Source: Scybalousia_A sp964626385 (GTDB lineage: Bacteria; Bacteroidota; Bacteroidia; Bacteroidales; P3). Taken from it: a stretch of 40,542 bases of DNA. Under the pieces are notes generated by a model. That model did no database searches. It was given only the letters and a program-made list of their open reading frames with translations, and had not been told where the DNA came from. Location: the NCBI GenBank assembly GCA_964626385.1, contig CAZVEO010000008.1, forward strand, positions 1 through 40,542. Direction: 5' to 3'. Below, in pieces: positions 25,899-35,584 of the stretch; positions within the stretch are counted from its first letter, which is position 1, and every line of letters begins with the position of its first letter. Made by a program: the position numbers and the translations under genes.

Positions 25899-27374
25899 TT
25901 AGAATTTAAATCCTACTGTTGCTTGAATAAGATGCTTGTTTCTTGTAACCTCCGTTGGCAAAGCATCTGCTGACCATGTGCCTGTACTTGTGTCGTACTC
26001 GTCATAAACATAATATTTGCTTTTTTGCTTGCCATAAGCGTAAGCCAAATCAAAATTACAAACCTTTCCTCTATAACCCAAACCACAAGTTATGTAATTC
26101 CAAGAAGCATCGTTATTACTTTCGCTTTCGTATGGAGAACCATAATAAGCATAACCTACTCTTGCATATAATCTATCCATTTTCACTTCTCCACCAATTC
26201 TTAGATTGCTTGCACCAGAATAAGTATTTTCTATTATAGTGTTTAAATTGGTTTCAGAAGCAATATCATCATCCATATCAAAACTCATAAAACTATAATC
26301 TGCATATTCATAATCAATACTCAAAGTACCCGAGATAGGAGACTTATTATTTCCTAAAACAAATGCAGTACTTGCAATAAAACGCCAAGGAGATTGCATA
26401 CGATAACTAATAGGGTTTAACCAACCACCAGAGGCATAGTTAAAGGAAACCTCTTGATAAAAATCATCATCTACACTATAAAACGTAGGAGTATGTATTG
26501 CTCCACCTATACGCCAAAACGAAACAGGTTTAACTATTGCTCCAAGTTTTAGATTAAATCCAGTAATAGAAAGGTTTTGCTCCGTATTGTAATTATATTT
26601 ACCTTCTCCATTATCATTGGTTACATACTCAGAAAACATATATTTTGCAGTATAACTACCAAAAGGAATGCCAACGGTAGCACCAAGATATAACCAATTC
26701 TTGTAATTACCCGAAACGGACATTGAAAACTCATTAAGATAACCACTTTCTCTATAGGCTATTATTTGGTCAAAACTACCATTAAAATATTCAGAATAAA
26801 GATTTCCGTCATTATCTACACTAATAACTCCGGATTGAAAGAAATCGTCATTATCTACATCAGAAACATTAAATCCATTATCCAAAACACCATCACCGTT
26901 AGCATCATAATAATTAATATAATTAGCATCTATATAAGAGCGATTAAGTCCATTTCTTGTTACTTTTATTCTATTGTTGAAATTCATCAAACGATTGAGT
27001 CCAAAAGATAACTGAACGTGTTTCCAAGAAGATTTTTTGCCATTATTAAAGTCCAAAACAAGTCCAAGATTACCGTAGTTAAAAGAGGGGTGAGAATCCT
27101 TACCCGTAAGACCACTATATGTAGACTTGGTGGAATTCATATCCAAGCCCATAGAATAGGTAAACTCACTTGAACGATACAAGCCCAAACCTGCAGGATT
27201 GTAATTAGCCGACATTATATCTCCTCCCAACGCTCCTATTGCTCCACCTTTTCCTATAAAGTTTGCTGTTCCGTTCATTCCATATTGAGAAAACATCAAA
27301 GGAAAATCAGTGCTCTGTGCATTAGCAACAACTATTCCTAAAAAAACCGATATTAAAAACACTATTCTTTTCAT
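25899..27374 (-). CDS. FadL/OmpP1-like outer-membrane transport protein
   Basis: A 491-residue outer-membrane beta-barrel of the OMPP1/FadL/TodX type, which moves hydrophobic compounds across the outer membrane. The signal peptide is residues 1-19 (MKRIVFLISVFLGIVVANA). The mature N-terminus has GKGGAIGALGGD and the hatch-type NPAGLG motif (59-64). The protein ends in VGFKF, a typical barrel-assembly signal. I chose the ATG at 27374 because it gives a clean signal peptide; an ATG at 27395 would add seven residues, and the frame running to 27515 overlaps the upstream lipoprotein gene. That lipoprotein ends 67 bp upstream, so the pair is probably one operon. The substrate is unknown. Confidence 0.82.
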   Translation of the reverse strand: MKRIVFLISVFLGIVVANAQSTDFPLMFSQYGMNGTANFIGKGGAIGALGGDIMSANYNPAGLGLYRSSEFTYSMGLDMNSTKSTYSGLTGKDSHPSFNYGNLGLVLDFNNGKKSSWKHVQLSFGLNRLMNFNNRIKVTRNGLNRSYIDANYINYYDANGDGVLDNGFNVSDVDNDDFFQSGVISVDNDGNLYSEYFNGSFDQIIAYRESGYLNEFSMSVSGNYKNWLYLGATVGIPFGSYTAKYMFSEYVTNDNGEGKYNYNTEQNLSITGFNLKLGAIVKPVSFWRIGGAIHTPTFYSVDDDFYQEVSFNYASGGWLNPISYRMQSPWRFIASTAFVLGNNKSPISGTLSIDYEYADYSFMSFDMDDDIASETNLNTIIENTYSGASNLRIGGEVKMDRLYARVGYAYYGSPYESESNNDASWNYITCGLGYRGKVCNFDLAYAYGKQKSKYYVYDEYDTSTGTWSADALPTEVTRNKHLIQATVGFKF

Positions 27375-27441
27375 ATTTTGTTTGGTTTTATTCATTATAC
27401 TTTTACTACTTAACGTCAAAACATTATTTTTTATTATATGT

Positions 27442-28527
27442 TTATCTTCTTCTTGAAGAACCACCTGAGGAATGAGATGTACCTCTTGAGGAGGAAGAAG
27501 AACGGGAAGAACCACTTCTAAAAGAAGAACTCCTATTGTTGCTATTAGAAGAACGAGTATTTACATTAGAACGATTGTTGTTGGAATTGCGTCTATACTC
27601 GTTGGAACTTCTTTGCTGACGCTGAGAAGCAGGAGTATAGGAACGTGTATTGTTTTCTTTTCTTTGATTATCAATACGTGTATTTGTATTAGATTTGCTG
27701 TTTCTTCTTGTATTAGTATTATTGACTGTTGTCCTATTGCTTCTATTGGTTGCATTGCCATATCTTTGGTTATATCTATCACCAAAGGAGGTTGCTGAAT
27801 TTTGAGTAGCATCACTACTATTATTATAACGGAAACCTGTACCTGAAGAATTACTTCTACTATTTCTGTTGCGAGTCATTTGAGCTGGTCTACGATAAAA
27901 ATTAGAGTTTCTATCCCACGAGTTGAAATACCAAGGCGAGTGATAATGCCCCCAAGGTCTGTAAGGAGCATACCAATCCCACGCATAATAACCCCAGCCC
28001 CAAGGTCTATCCCAATAAAAAGGTCTATGCCATCTCCAACCATAGTTCCAGCCCCAGTACCACGTAGTAGGATACCACCAACGATAACCCAAATAAATAC
28101 TTGTCCCCCAAAGCAATGGGTCTGTATCATACCAACAAAGGTCAGTATAAAAATCATCGTAGTAATTGTAAATTATTCTTGGAGAGTGAAATCTCTTTAT
28201 TCTTGCTGTATAAGCATAGTCATAATAATCATCCATATTAAAAATGGTATCTTCTGTATTATAACCATACTCTTGTTCATCATTATATTGACTTTCCTCT
28301 CGTGCCAATTGTTGTCTATAAGCACGTAAACTTTCCTCATATTGTTTTCTTTCCATCTCCTGTTGTTTCTCAAAAGCATCATCTTGTTCTTTTATTTCCG
28401 CTTCGTCCAAATAAATGTCATCATAGGAGGAAAGCCCTGTAGTTTCTACAGCACAAGAAACTACAATTAACGTACTCGCTACACACATTGCAAATAACAA
28501 TAAACTTTTTCTACTTAAAAATTTCAT
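27442..28527 (-). CDS. Lipoprotein with W/Y-rich core and S/R/N-rich tail
   Basis: A 361-residue protein with a lipoprotein signal (VVSC, lipidated Cys25). I do not recognise a characterised family. Three regions are visible: an acidic, charged coil-like segment (about 35-90); a very aromatic core (about 105-205) full of Trp-Tyr-Gly-Arg clusters such as YRWWYPTTWYWGWNYGWRWH; and a low-complexity Asn/Ser/Arg tail (about 215-361) that ends in RRR. The tail suggests a disordered or polyanion-binding segment, which is inference. It precedes the FadL-like gene in the same direction and is divergent from proS. Repetitive AAC/AGA/TCT codons in the tail make slippage or length variation plausible. 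Confidence 0.75.
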   Translation of the reverse strand: MKFLSRKSLLLFAMCVASTLIVVSCAVETTGLSSYDDIYLDEAEIKEQDDAFEKQQEMERKQYEESLRAYRQQLAREESQYNDEQEYGYNTEDTIFNMDDYYDYAYTARIKRFHSPRIIYNYYDDFYTDLCWYDTDPLLWGTSIYLGYRWWYPTTWYWGWNYGWRWHRPFYWDRPWGWGYYAWDWYAPYRPWGHYHSPWYFNSWDRNSNFYRRPAQMTRNRNSRSNSSGTGFRYNNSSDATQNSATSFGDRYNQRYGNATNRSNRTTVNNTNTRRNSKSNTNTRIDNQRKENNTRSYTPASQRQQRSSNEYRRNSNNNRSNVNTRSSNSNNRSSSFRSGSSRSSSSSRGTSHSSGGSSRRR

Positions 28528-28567
28528 AATATATCTCCCTATTTATAAAAATTTGTTGTCTTTTTTG

Positions 28568-28575
28568 TAATTTTG
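28568..28575 (+). promoter_or_regulatory. Possible -7 box of proS
   Basis: TAATTTTG fits TAnnTTTG and lies 75 bp before the proS ATG. No TTTG lies at 19-21 bp (one is at 12 bp), so support is partial. Confidence 0.35.
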
Positions 28576-28650
28576 CACTTTCTTAAAAATAAATTATACA
28601 ATAGATTACATCATAAAAAGTAGTTCAAAAACTATACCAAAACAAATATA

Positions 28651-30123
28651 ATGGCAAAAGATTTTATAAAAAGAGAAGAAAACTATTCAGAATGGTATAA
28701 TGAATTGGTACAAAGAGCTGACCTTGCAGAGAATTCTTCGGTGAGAGGTTGTATGGTAATAAAGCCCTATGGTTATGCAATATGGGAAAAAATGCAACAT
28801 GCATTAGACTCTATGTTTAAAGCAACAGGACATCAAAATGCTTATTTTCCCTTGTTTATTCCTAAGTCATTTTTTGAAAAAGAGGCAGAGCATGTTGAAG
28901 GATTCGCAAAAGAATGTGCTGTAGTAACTCATCATAGATTAGCAAAATCTCCTGACGGCAAAGGTCTGATACCCGACCCAGATGCAAGGTTGGAAGAAGA
29001 GCTTATTGTTCGTCCTACCTCTGAGACTATTATTTGGGATACTTACAGAAAGTGGATAAAATCTTATAGAGATTTGCCTATTCTTTGCAATCAGTGGGCA
29101 AATGTAGTACGTTGGGAAATGAGAACAAGAATGTTTCTTCGTACAGCAGAGTTTCTTTGGCAAGAGGGACACACAGCTCACGAAACCTCAGAGCAAGCAC
29201 AACAAGAAGCCTTGAAAATGATGCATGTTTATGCAGATTTTGCAGAAAAATATATGGCTATGCCTGTTGTTAGAGGAATAAAAACGGCTAATGAGCGTTT
29301 TGCAGGTGCTGTGGAAACTTATTGTATAGAGGCTATGATGCAAGATGGTAAAGCACTTCAAGCAGGTACTTCTCACTTTTTAGGACAAAATTTTGCCAAA
29401 GCCTTTGATGTTAAATTCTTATCCAAAGATAATAAGTTGGAGTATGTTTGGGCAACTTCTTGGGGAGTTTCTACAAGACTTATGGGTGCTTTGATTATGA
29501 CTCATTCCGATGATAATGGTTTAGTATTGCCTCCTATGCTTGCACCTTTGCAAGTGGTTATTATACCTATATATAAGACAGAAGAAGAAAAACAAACAAT
29601 AGATACTCTTGCCCAAAGTATACAAGACAATTTGAAACTAAAAAATATATCAGTCAAGTATGACGATGATACAAAAACCAAGCCGGGTTGGAAATTTAAT
29701 GAGTATGAGTTTAAGGGAGTACCTGTGCGTTTGACTTTGGGAGCAAGAGATTTGAAAGAAAACAAAATAGAGGTTTTTCGTAGGGATACTTGTGAAAAGA
29801 TTTTGCATCAAACTGAGAATATTTGTCAATATGTAGAGCATTTGTTGGAAGAAATACAAAAAAATCTATTCCAAAAAGCCCTAACTCTTAGACAACAGAA
29901 TACAAGAAAAGTTGATACATGGGAAGAATTTAAACAAGAAATAGAAAAAGGAGGCTTTTTGCTTTGTCATTGGGACGGAACAACGGAAACAGAACTAAAA
30001 ATCAAAGAAGAAACCAAAGCCACTATACGTTGTATTCCATTAGACAATCCTCAAGAGGAAGGTAAATGTATTTATACAGGTAAACCTTCTAAACAAAGAG
30101 TTATATTTGCAAAGAATTATTAA
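28651..30123 (+). CDS. proS: Prolyl-tRNA synthetase (short, archaeal/eukaryotic-like type)
   Basis: This class II synthetase charges tRNA-Pro. The 490-residue length and the start MAKDFIKREENYSEWYNELV identify the short ProRS type that lacks the INS editing domain and is usual in Bacteroidetes. Motif 2 lies at about 157-176 (RTRMFLRTAEFLWQEGHTAH), followed by GTSHFLGQNFAKAF and the C-terminal zinc-type extension region ending in KQRVIFAKNY. A FemAB-like gene begins 27 bp downstream and may be co-transcribed. Confidence 0.96.
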   Translation: MAKDFIKREENYSEWYNELVQRADLAENSSVRGCMVIKPYGYAIWEKMQHALDSMFKATGHQNAYFPLFIPKSFFEKEAEHVEGFAKECAVVTHHRLAKSPDGKGLIPDPDARLEEELIVRPTSETIIWDTYRKWIKSYRDLPILCNQWANVVRWEMRTRMFLRTAEFLWQEGHTAHETSEQAQQEALKMMHVYADFAEKYMAMPVVRGIKTANERFAGAVETYCIEAMMQDGKALQAGTSHFLGQNFAKAFDVKFLSKDNKLEYVWATSWGVSTRLMGALIMTHSDDNGLVLPPMLAPLQVVIIPIYKTEEEKQTIDTLAQSIQDNLKLKNISVKYDDDTKTKPGWKFNEYEFKGVPVRLTLGARDLKENKIEVFRRDTCEKILHQTENICQYVEHLLEEIQKNLFQKALTLRQQNTRKVDTWEEFKQEIEKGGFLLCHWDGTTETELKIKEETKATIRCIPLDNPQEEGKCIYTGKPSKQRVIFAKNY

Positions 30124-30150
30124 AAATTCTTTAACTACTACAAAATAAAC

Positions 30151-31074
30151 ATGATAGAGATAGAAAATGCAGATACATTTATAAAAGATTTTGAAAACGT
30201 CTATCATAAGAAAGTTTTTCGCATACCCTATACAACTAAAGACGGAGTGCGAAAAACTCTTCTTATGTGTAAATGTGGCAAAAGGTGGATAGCACTGCCA
30301 TACTATTCTATAGCTATTGTGGAGAATAAAATAACAGATAGACACTCGGCACCTTTTAAACTTTTTGAGAGTGAGGACGGCAACATTATTTCCACAGGAA
30401 AAGCGTCTTGGGAAATTAGAGATACCGTTGGGCATAGTCAATATATTTATTCTGATAAAATAGTCCCAGTAATGCATTTAGGTGATAAGGACAATCTTTG
30501 GGATAAATTTCCTTCAGATGTAAAACGAAAAATAAGACGAGCCTATAAAAACAATATTAAAGTAGAGTATGGTACAAGCAAGAAATTTTTGAACAAGTTT
30601 TATAAGGTCTATGCTCAAAGAATGAAAGAAATAGGAGTAATGCCAACAGGTAAGTCGCTTATAAATAGAAAATTGAAAACGGGCAAAACCACTATCTTTA
30701 TTGCTTGTATTGAAGATAAAGTAATAGGAGGAGCAACTCTCAACAATATAGATAATAAATTGTATGAAAATGAGTTTTTTGCAACCATAAATCAATATAA
30801 TCATTGTTATACCTCGTATATTCTTCATTATTCAATAATGTGTTTTGTCAAACAAGAAAATGGTTCTGCGTATTCTTTCGGAAGGAGTACCAGCAATTCT
30901 TCGGTTTATAAGTACAAAAGACATTGGAAAGCAGAAGAAAAGAATCTTTATTGGTCATATTCCAAAAAACATAAGAATATAAGGGACAAAAAAATATTTT
31001 ATACCCTTTGGAGAAAAATACCTTATAGCATATCCTCACTTTTTGCTCCTTTTTTGTCCAAATATGTTTATTAA
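30151..31074 (+). CDS. FemAB/GNAT-like acyltransferase
   Basis: A 307-residue protein with features of the Acetyltransf_6/FemAB-like fold. The best signature is FGRSTSNSSVYKYKRHW (about 244-260), which matches the FGRS...YxFKxxW motif seen near the C-terminus of these proteins. A basic segment, DVKRKIRRAYKNNIKVEY (about 128-145), is typical of the family core, and IACIEDKVIGGATL precedes the conserved strand. Such proteins attach amino acids or acyl groups to cell-wall or surface polymers, but the substrate here is unknown. It has no signal peptide, so it acts in the cytosol. It lies 27 bp after proS and 82 bp before pckA. There is a CKCGKRW cluster near residue 50. Confidence 0.6.
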   Translation: MIEIENADTFIKDFENVYHKKVFRIPYTTKDGVRKTLLMCKCGKRWIALPYYSIAIVENKITDRHSAPFKLFESEDGNIISTGKASWEIRDTVGHSQYIYSDKIVPVMHLGDKDNLWDKFPSDVKRKIRRAYKNNIKVEYGTSKKFLNKFYKVYAQRMKEIGVMPTGKSLINRKLKTGKTTIFIACIEDKVIGGATLNNIDNKLYENEFFATINQYNHCYTSYILHYSIMCFVKQENGSAYSFGRSTSNSSVYKYKRHWKAEEKNLYWSYSKKHKNIRDKKIFYTLWRKIPYSISSLFAPFLSKYVY

Positions 31075-31101
31075 AGCAATTTATATACCTTTCTTATATA
31101 A

Positions 31102-31109
31102 TAATTTTG
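31102..31109 (+). promoter_or_regulatory. Possible -7 box of pckA
   Basis: TAATTTTG fits the Bacteroidetes -7 consensus in the 82-bp gap before pckA. The -33 box is not clear. Confidence 0.35.
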
Positions 31110-31155
31110 TCTTTATATCGTTAAATCATAGTAAAATATAAAAAAATAGAGAGAG

Positions 31156-32760
31156 ATGTTTAATATAAACTTAGAGCAGTACGGAATCAGTGGAGTAAAA
31201 GAAGTAATCTACAATCCTACATACGAAGTACTTTTTAATGAAGAGACTAAACCTGAACTTGAAGGTTATGATAGAGGTCAGGTAACTGAATTGGGAACAG
31301 TAAATGTTATGACTGGTATTTATACAGGTCGTTCTCCTAAAGACAAATACATAGTTATGGATGCTTCTTCCAAAGATAATATTTGGTGGAACACTGAGGA
31401 ATACCCTAATGACAATCACCCGGTTAGCGAACAAGCATGGGTAAAATGCAAAGACATAGCAACAAAACAATTGAGCAATAAGAGATTGTTTGTTGTTGAT
31501 GGTTTCTGTGGAGCAAATAAAGATACAAGAATGAAAATTCGTTTCATTATGGAGGTTGCTTGGCAGGCTCATTTTGTTACCAATATGTTTATTCGTCCTC
31601 AAAATCAAGCAGAATTTGAGCAAGAACCGGATTTCATTGTTTACAATGCTTCTAAGGCAAAGGTAGAGAATTTTAAAGAACTTGGTTTGAGAAGTGAGAC
31701 AGCGGTTTTGTTTAATGTAACAAGCAAAGAACAAGTTATCCTTAATACATGGTATGGTGGAGAGATGAAAAAGGGGTTATTCTCAATGATGAATTATTAT
31801 TTGCCATTGAAAGGTATTGCCTCAATGCACTGCTCAGCAAATACTGATATGAATGGAGAAAATACTGCTATTTTCTTTGGACTTTCTGGTACTGGAAAAA
31901 CTACTTTATCTACTGACCCTAAACGTTTATTGATTGGTGATGACGAACATGGTTGGGACGATAACGGAGTATTTAACTTTGAAGGTGGTTGCTATGCTAA
32001 GGTTATCAATTTGGATAAAGATGCAGAACCAGATATTTACAACGCCATAAGAAGAGATGCCCTTTTGGAAAATGTTACTGTTGACAAAGATGGAAAGATA
32101 GATTTTACTGACAAATCAGTTACAGAAAATACAAGAGTTTCTTACCCTATTTATCATATCAAAAACATAGTTCGTCCTATTTCTCATGCTCCAGCAGCAA
32201 AGCAAGTTATATTCCTTTCTGCCGATGCTTTCGGAGTATTGCCTCCTGTTAGCATATTGGACGAAGAGCAAACAAAATACTATTTCTTAAGTGGCTTTAC
32301 TGCTAAACTTGCAGGAACCGAGATAGGTATAAAAGAACCTGTACCAACGTTTTCTGCTTGTTTTGGTCAAGCGTTTTTGGAGTTGCATCCAACAAAATAT
32401 GCTGAAGAATTGGTAAAAAGAATGCAATTATCTAATGCAAAAGCTTATCTTGTAAATACTGGCTGGAATGGTACTGGTAAGCGTATTTCCATAAAAGACA
32501 CAAGAGGAATAATAGATGCCATACTTGACGGTTCTATTGATAAGGCTCCTACTAAGAAAATACCTTATTTCAACTTTACTGTACCTACAGAATTGAAAGG
32601 TGTAGATACTAATATACTTGATCCAAGAGATACTTATTCAGATGCAAAACAGTGGGAAGACAAAGCCAAAGACCTTGCGGATAGATTTATAAAGAATTTT
32701 GTTAAATACGAAAACAATCCACAAGGCAAACTTTTGGTTAAAGCAGGTCCAGTTTTATAA
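31156..32760 (+). CDS. pckA: Phosphoenolpyruvate carboxykinase (ATP)
   Basis: PckA interconverts oxaloacetate + ATP and phosphoenolpyruvate + CO2 + ADP in the cytosol. In anaerobic Bacteroidetes it often runs in the carboxylating direction toward succinate. The 534-residue length is typical. The kinase-1a P-loop GLSGTGKTTLS starts near residue 242 (Lys248). The metal-binding GDDEHGW follows, and an upstream TGRSPKDKYIV motif supports the ATP type. A perfect hairpin terminator follows at 32788-32820. Confidence 0.97.
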   Translation: MFNINLEQYGISGVKEVIYNPTYEVLFNEETKPELEGYDRGQVTELGTVNVMTGIYTGRSPKDKYIVMDASSKDNIWWNTEEYPNDNHPVSEQAWVKCKDIATKQLSNKRLFVVDGFCGANKDTRMKIRFIMEVAWQAHFVTNMFIRPQNQAEFEQEPDFIVYNASKAKVENFKELGLRSETAVLFNVTSKEQVILNTWYGGEMKKGLFSMMNYYLPLKGIASMHCSANTDMNGENTAIFFGLSGTGKTTLSTDPKRLLIGDDEHGWDDNGVFNFEGGCYAKVINLDKDAEPDIYNAIRRDALLENVTVDKDGKIDFTDKSVTENTRVSYPIYHIKNIVRPISHAPAAKQVIFLSADAFGVLPPVSILDEEQTKYYFLSGFTAKLAGTEIGIKEPVPTFSACFGQAFLELHPTKYAEELVKRMQLSNAKAYLVNTGWNGTGKRISIKDTRGIIDAILDGSIDKAPTKKIPYFNFTVPTELKGVDTNILDPRDTYSDAKQWEDKAKDLADRFIKNFVKYENNPQGKLLVKAGPVL

Positions 32761-32787
32761 TTCATAATGTTAAATAAGTTAAAATGT

Positions 32788-32820
32788 TAAAGGACGCTTT
32801 GAATAGCGTCCTTTAGTTTT
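32788..32820 (+). terminator. Intrinsic terminator of pckA
   Basis: An 11-bp perfect stem (TAAAGGACGCT at 32788-32798 with 32805-32815) has a 6-nt loop and a following GTTTT. It lies 28 bp past the pckA stop. Confidence 0.8.
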
Positions 32821-32871
32821 AAATAATAATATATAATAAGAATGAAATAATGTTTCTATACAATTTTTTAA

Positions 32872-33555
32872 CTACCAGTCATCTCCTTCGTTGCCAACCA
32901 TACCATTTTTTAAAGCCTCTTCTATTTTATCCATAATGACATTGCTATAAGCGTGAGACATAACCAATGCTTTTGCAGAGGTTTTCTTATGGTTATCATC
33001 ATCTGTAAAAGGGAAACACTCATCTATTGCCCATTTTTCTTCTGTACGAGTAGGGCGAGAACTTCCAAGTGCACCTCCTCCCACTAATTTAGCAACATCG
33101 TAAGAAGGAACGGTGTAGGTAACTCTTACTTTCCCGTCTTTGATATCTGTCTTGATAATAGGATGAATACTTACAGCATATCTATTGAAACCTCCGGTAT
33201 GAAATGCTATATTTTCAACAAATCCTTTTCCTATGATACAACCGAGTTCTTTATCATTTAATTGAATTACAGAGTTGGCATCACCAAAAGAGTTTGCGTA
33301 CCAGTAGTTAAGAATAACATAAATTTGGTCTTTTGACATTCCTTCACAATTGACAACTTGTGTATAAGTCAATGCACCGTTTTTATCCAAAGACAATCCC
33401 CCTTTTTCCTTAAGATTTTCAGCTGCTTTTTTCCATGTATCGCCGTACTTTTCTTTGGCATATTTTTCAAGTTCCTCTGTTTTTACAATTTGGGCGTTTG
33501 TTGAAAACACAACCGTAAGTGCTAAAATTATTAGCGTCAAATATTTTTTCATCAT
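32872..33555 (-). CDS. Secreted DUF4468-like protein
   Basis: A 227-residue protein with a signal peptide (about 1-21, ending STNAQ) and a fold resembling DUF4468, a domain found in many Bacteroidetes exported proteins with no known function. Supporting segments are GALTYTQVVNCEGMSKDQIY, then LNYWYANSFGDANSVIQLND and the strand-rich DIKDGKVRVTYTVPSYDV. Two ATGs are adjacent at the start; either is possible. It converges with pckA and is divergent from lysS. A minus-strand TACCTTTG box lies upstream at 33608-33601. Confidence 0.7.
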   Translation of the reverse strand: MMKKYLTLIILALTVVFSTNAQIVKTEELEKYAKEKYGDTWKKAAENLKEKGGLSLDKNGALTYTQVVNCEGMSKDQIYVILNYWYANSFGDANSVIQLNDKELGCIIGKGFVENIAFHTGGFNRYAVSIHPIIKTDIKDGKVRVTYTVPSYDVAKLVGGGALGSSRPTRTEEKWAIDECFPFTDDDNHKKTSAKALVMSHAYSNVIMDKIEEALKNGMVGNEGDDW

Positions 33556-33600
33556 AATAATTAAATTTTTATTTGTTTATATTTCTTTTATAATTTTTTG

Positions 33601-33608
33601 CAAAGGTA
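33601..33608 (-). promoter_or_regulatory. Possible -7 box of the DUF4468 gene
   Basis: The minus strand reads TACCTTTG, a match to TAnnTTTG, 45 bp before the ATG. No -33 TTTG lies at the expected distance. Confidence 0.4.
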
Positions 33609-33804
33609 TAATTGTGTAGTGCTATTTTGTGTCAGAGACTATAATTTTTTATGAATTAGCACAAATTGTTATACTTTCCGCTTATAAAAGTATTGGTAAA
33701 ATTTGGAGGCTAACCAATGTTAATATATTACATAATAATACAAAAAATGTGTGTGGTTATTGTTAAATAGGTGGCTTTACTTATTAAGAGTTGTATTTTT
33801 TTTG

Positions 33805-33812
33805 TACTTTTG
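33805..33812 (+). promoter_or_regulatory. Possible -7 box of lysS
   Basis: TACTTTTG fits the Bacteroidetes -7 consensus and ends 20 bp before the lysS ATG. No -33 TTTG lies at the usual spacing. Confidence 0.4.
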
Positions 33813-33832
33813 CAAAAAATAAGTAGAGTAAT

Positions 33833-35545
33833 ATGGAACTAAATGAGCAAGAAATCCAAAGACGTAAGGATGTTGAAGAATTAAGGTCTATGGGTATAGA
33901 ACCTTATCCAGCAGCAGAATACGAAATAAATACAAATAGTGAGGAAATAAAGGAAAACTTTGATAAAGAAGAGGCTAAATTTGCAAATGTAAAAATAGCG
34001 GGAAGAATAATGTCTCGCAGAATTATGGGAGCGGCTTCTTTTTGTGAATTGCAGGACGAAAAAGGTAGAATACAACTATATTTAAATCGTGATGAAGTAT
34101 GTCCAAATGAAGATAAAAGTCTTTACAATGTTGTATTCAAAAAGTTGTTGGATATAGGAGATATAATAGGAGTAGAGGGCTTTGTTTTTCGTACCAAAAT
34201 GGGAGAAATTAGTGTCCATGTTAAGAATATTAAAGTATTATGCAAAAGTGTTAAGCCTTTGCCAGTAGTAAAAACTAAGGATGGTAAGGAGTACGATTCT
34301 TTTTCCGATGCAGAGCAAAGATATAGGCAAAGATATATAGATTTGATTGTAAACCCAAATGTAAGGCAAACCTTTATACAAAGAACAATAATAGTAAATA
34401 CCATGAGAGAATACCTTAATGAAAAAGGGTATTTGGAAGTAGAAACGCCTATATTACAGCCTATTTACGGAGGAGCGGCAGCGAGACCTTTCAAAACTCA
34501 TCACAATACTTTGGATATGGATTTGTATTTGAGAATAGCAGATGAACTGTATTTAAAAAGATTGATAGTTGGTGGGTATTCGGGTGTGTATGAATTTAGT
34601 AAGGATTTTAGAAACGAGGGAATGGATAGATTTCACAACCCTGAATTTACTCAAATGGAGTTGTACGTTGCTTACAAGGATTATTTTTGGATGATGGATA
34701 CCGTAGAGGAAATGGTTGAGAAAATAGCCATAGCCTTGCATGGTACAACAAAGGTTAAAGTAGGTGAGAATGAGATAGATTTCAAACGTCCATGGAAGAG
34801 ATATACCATGTATGAAGCCATAGAACATTTTACGGGTATAGATATAACCAATATGGAAGAAGAGGAATTGAGGCAGACGGCACAAAAACTAAATGTTCCT
34901 ATAGATGAAACTATGGGCAAAGGAAAGTTGATTGATGAAATATTTGGAGAAACATGCGAGGGTAAACTTATACAACCTACTTTTATATACGACTACCCTA
35001 TAGAAATGTCGCCTTTGGCTAAGAAACATAGGAATAAAAAAGGGTTGGTAGAAAGATTTGAAGCCGTATGTAATTGCAAAGAGATATGCAATGCTTATTC
35101 TGAGTTAAATGACCCTATGGACCAAAGAAAAAGATTTGAGGAACAGTTGGAATTAGGAAAAAGAGGTGATGCTGAGAGTATGGTTTTGGACGAGGACTTT
35201 TTGAAAGCCTTAGAAATAGGTATGCCACCTACTGCAGGTTTGGGAATAGGTATAGATAGATTGGCTATGATGATGACTAATAGTAATAGTATACAAGATG
35301 TTTTATTCTTTCCTCAGATGAAACCAGAAGTACAACAAGCCATATCTTCGGATGATGATTTTGCAAACAAAGGTATCCCTTCAGAATGGATAGAAATGTT
35401 GAAAAAGGCAGGTGTGGGTACAATGGAGAATCTAAAATCGGCAAATGTCAATAAATTATTTAATGATTTGAACGGTTTGAGAAAGAAAAACAAATTACAG
35501 ATTCCTGCTTTGAAAATAGAGGAGTTGAAATCTTGGATGGACTAA
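33833..35545 (+). CDS. lysS: Lysyl-tRNA synthetase, class II
   Basis: This enzyme charges tRNA-Lys. The 570-residue protein has an N-terminal anticodon-binding OB-fold (about 50-155, with VKIAGRIMSRRIMGAASFCE). Motif 2 is near 258-275 (FRNEGMDRFHNPEF) and motif 3 is GLGIGIDRLAM (about 469-479). The extra C-terminal segment after motif 3 (about 70 residues, with KAGVGTMENLKSANVNKLFN) is longer than in E. coli LysS. It begins a co-directional group with the OmpH-like and NimA-like genes (gaps of 39 and 27 bp). Confidence 0.96.
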   Translation: MELNEQEIQRRKDVEELRSMGIEPYPAAEYEINTNSEEIKENFDKEEAKFANVKIAGRIMSRRIMGAASFCELQDEKGRIQLYLNRDEVCPNEDKSLYNVVFKKLLDIGDIIGVEGFVFRTKMGEISVHVKNIKVLCKSVKPLPVVKTKDGKEYDSFSDAEQRYRQRYIDLIVNPNVRQTFIQRTIIVNTMREYLNEKGYLEVETPILQPIYGGAAARPFKTHHNTLDMDLYLRIADELYLKRLIVGGYSGVYEFSKDFRNEGMDRFHNPEFTQMELYVAYKDYFWMMDTVEEMVEKIAIALHGTTKVKVGENEIDFKRPWKRYTMYEAIEHFTGIDITNMEEEELRQTAQKLNVPIDETMGKGKLIDEIFGETCEGKLIQPTFIYDYPIEMSPLAKKHRNKKGLVERFEAVCNCKEICNAYSELNDPMDQRKRFEEQLELGKRGDAESMVLDEDFLKALEIGMPPTAGLGIGIDRLAMMMTNSNSIQDVLFFPQMKPEVQQAISSDDDFANKGIPSEWIEMLKKAGVGTMENLKSANVNKLFNDLNGLRKKNKLQIPALKIEELKSWMD

Positions 35546-35584
35546 GGAACAATAATTTTTAACATAAAATAAGAAAGTAAAGAA

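Noticed and set aside
27375..27515. Longer N-terminus of the FadL-like protein
   Set aside because: It would overlap the upstream lipoprotein gene and bury the signal peptide inside the protein.
30040..30477. Open frame antisense to the proS end and FemAB-like gene
   Set aside because: It overlaps two well-supported genes, has no recognisable domain and skewed composition; a shadow frame.
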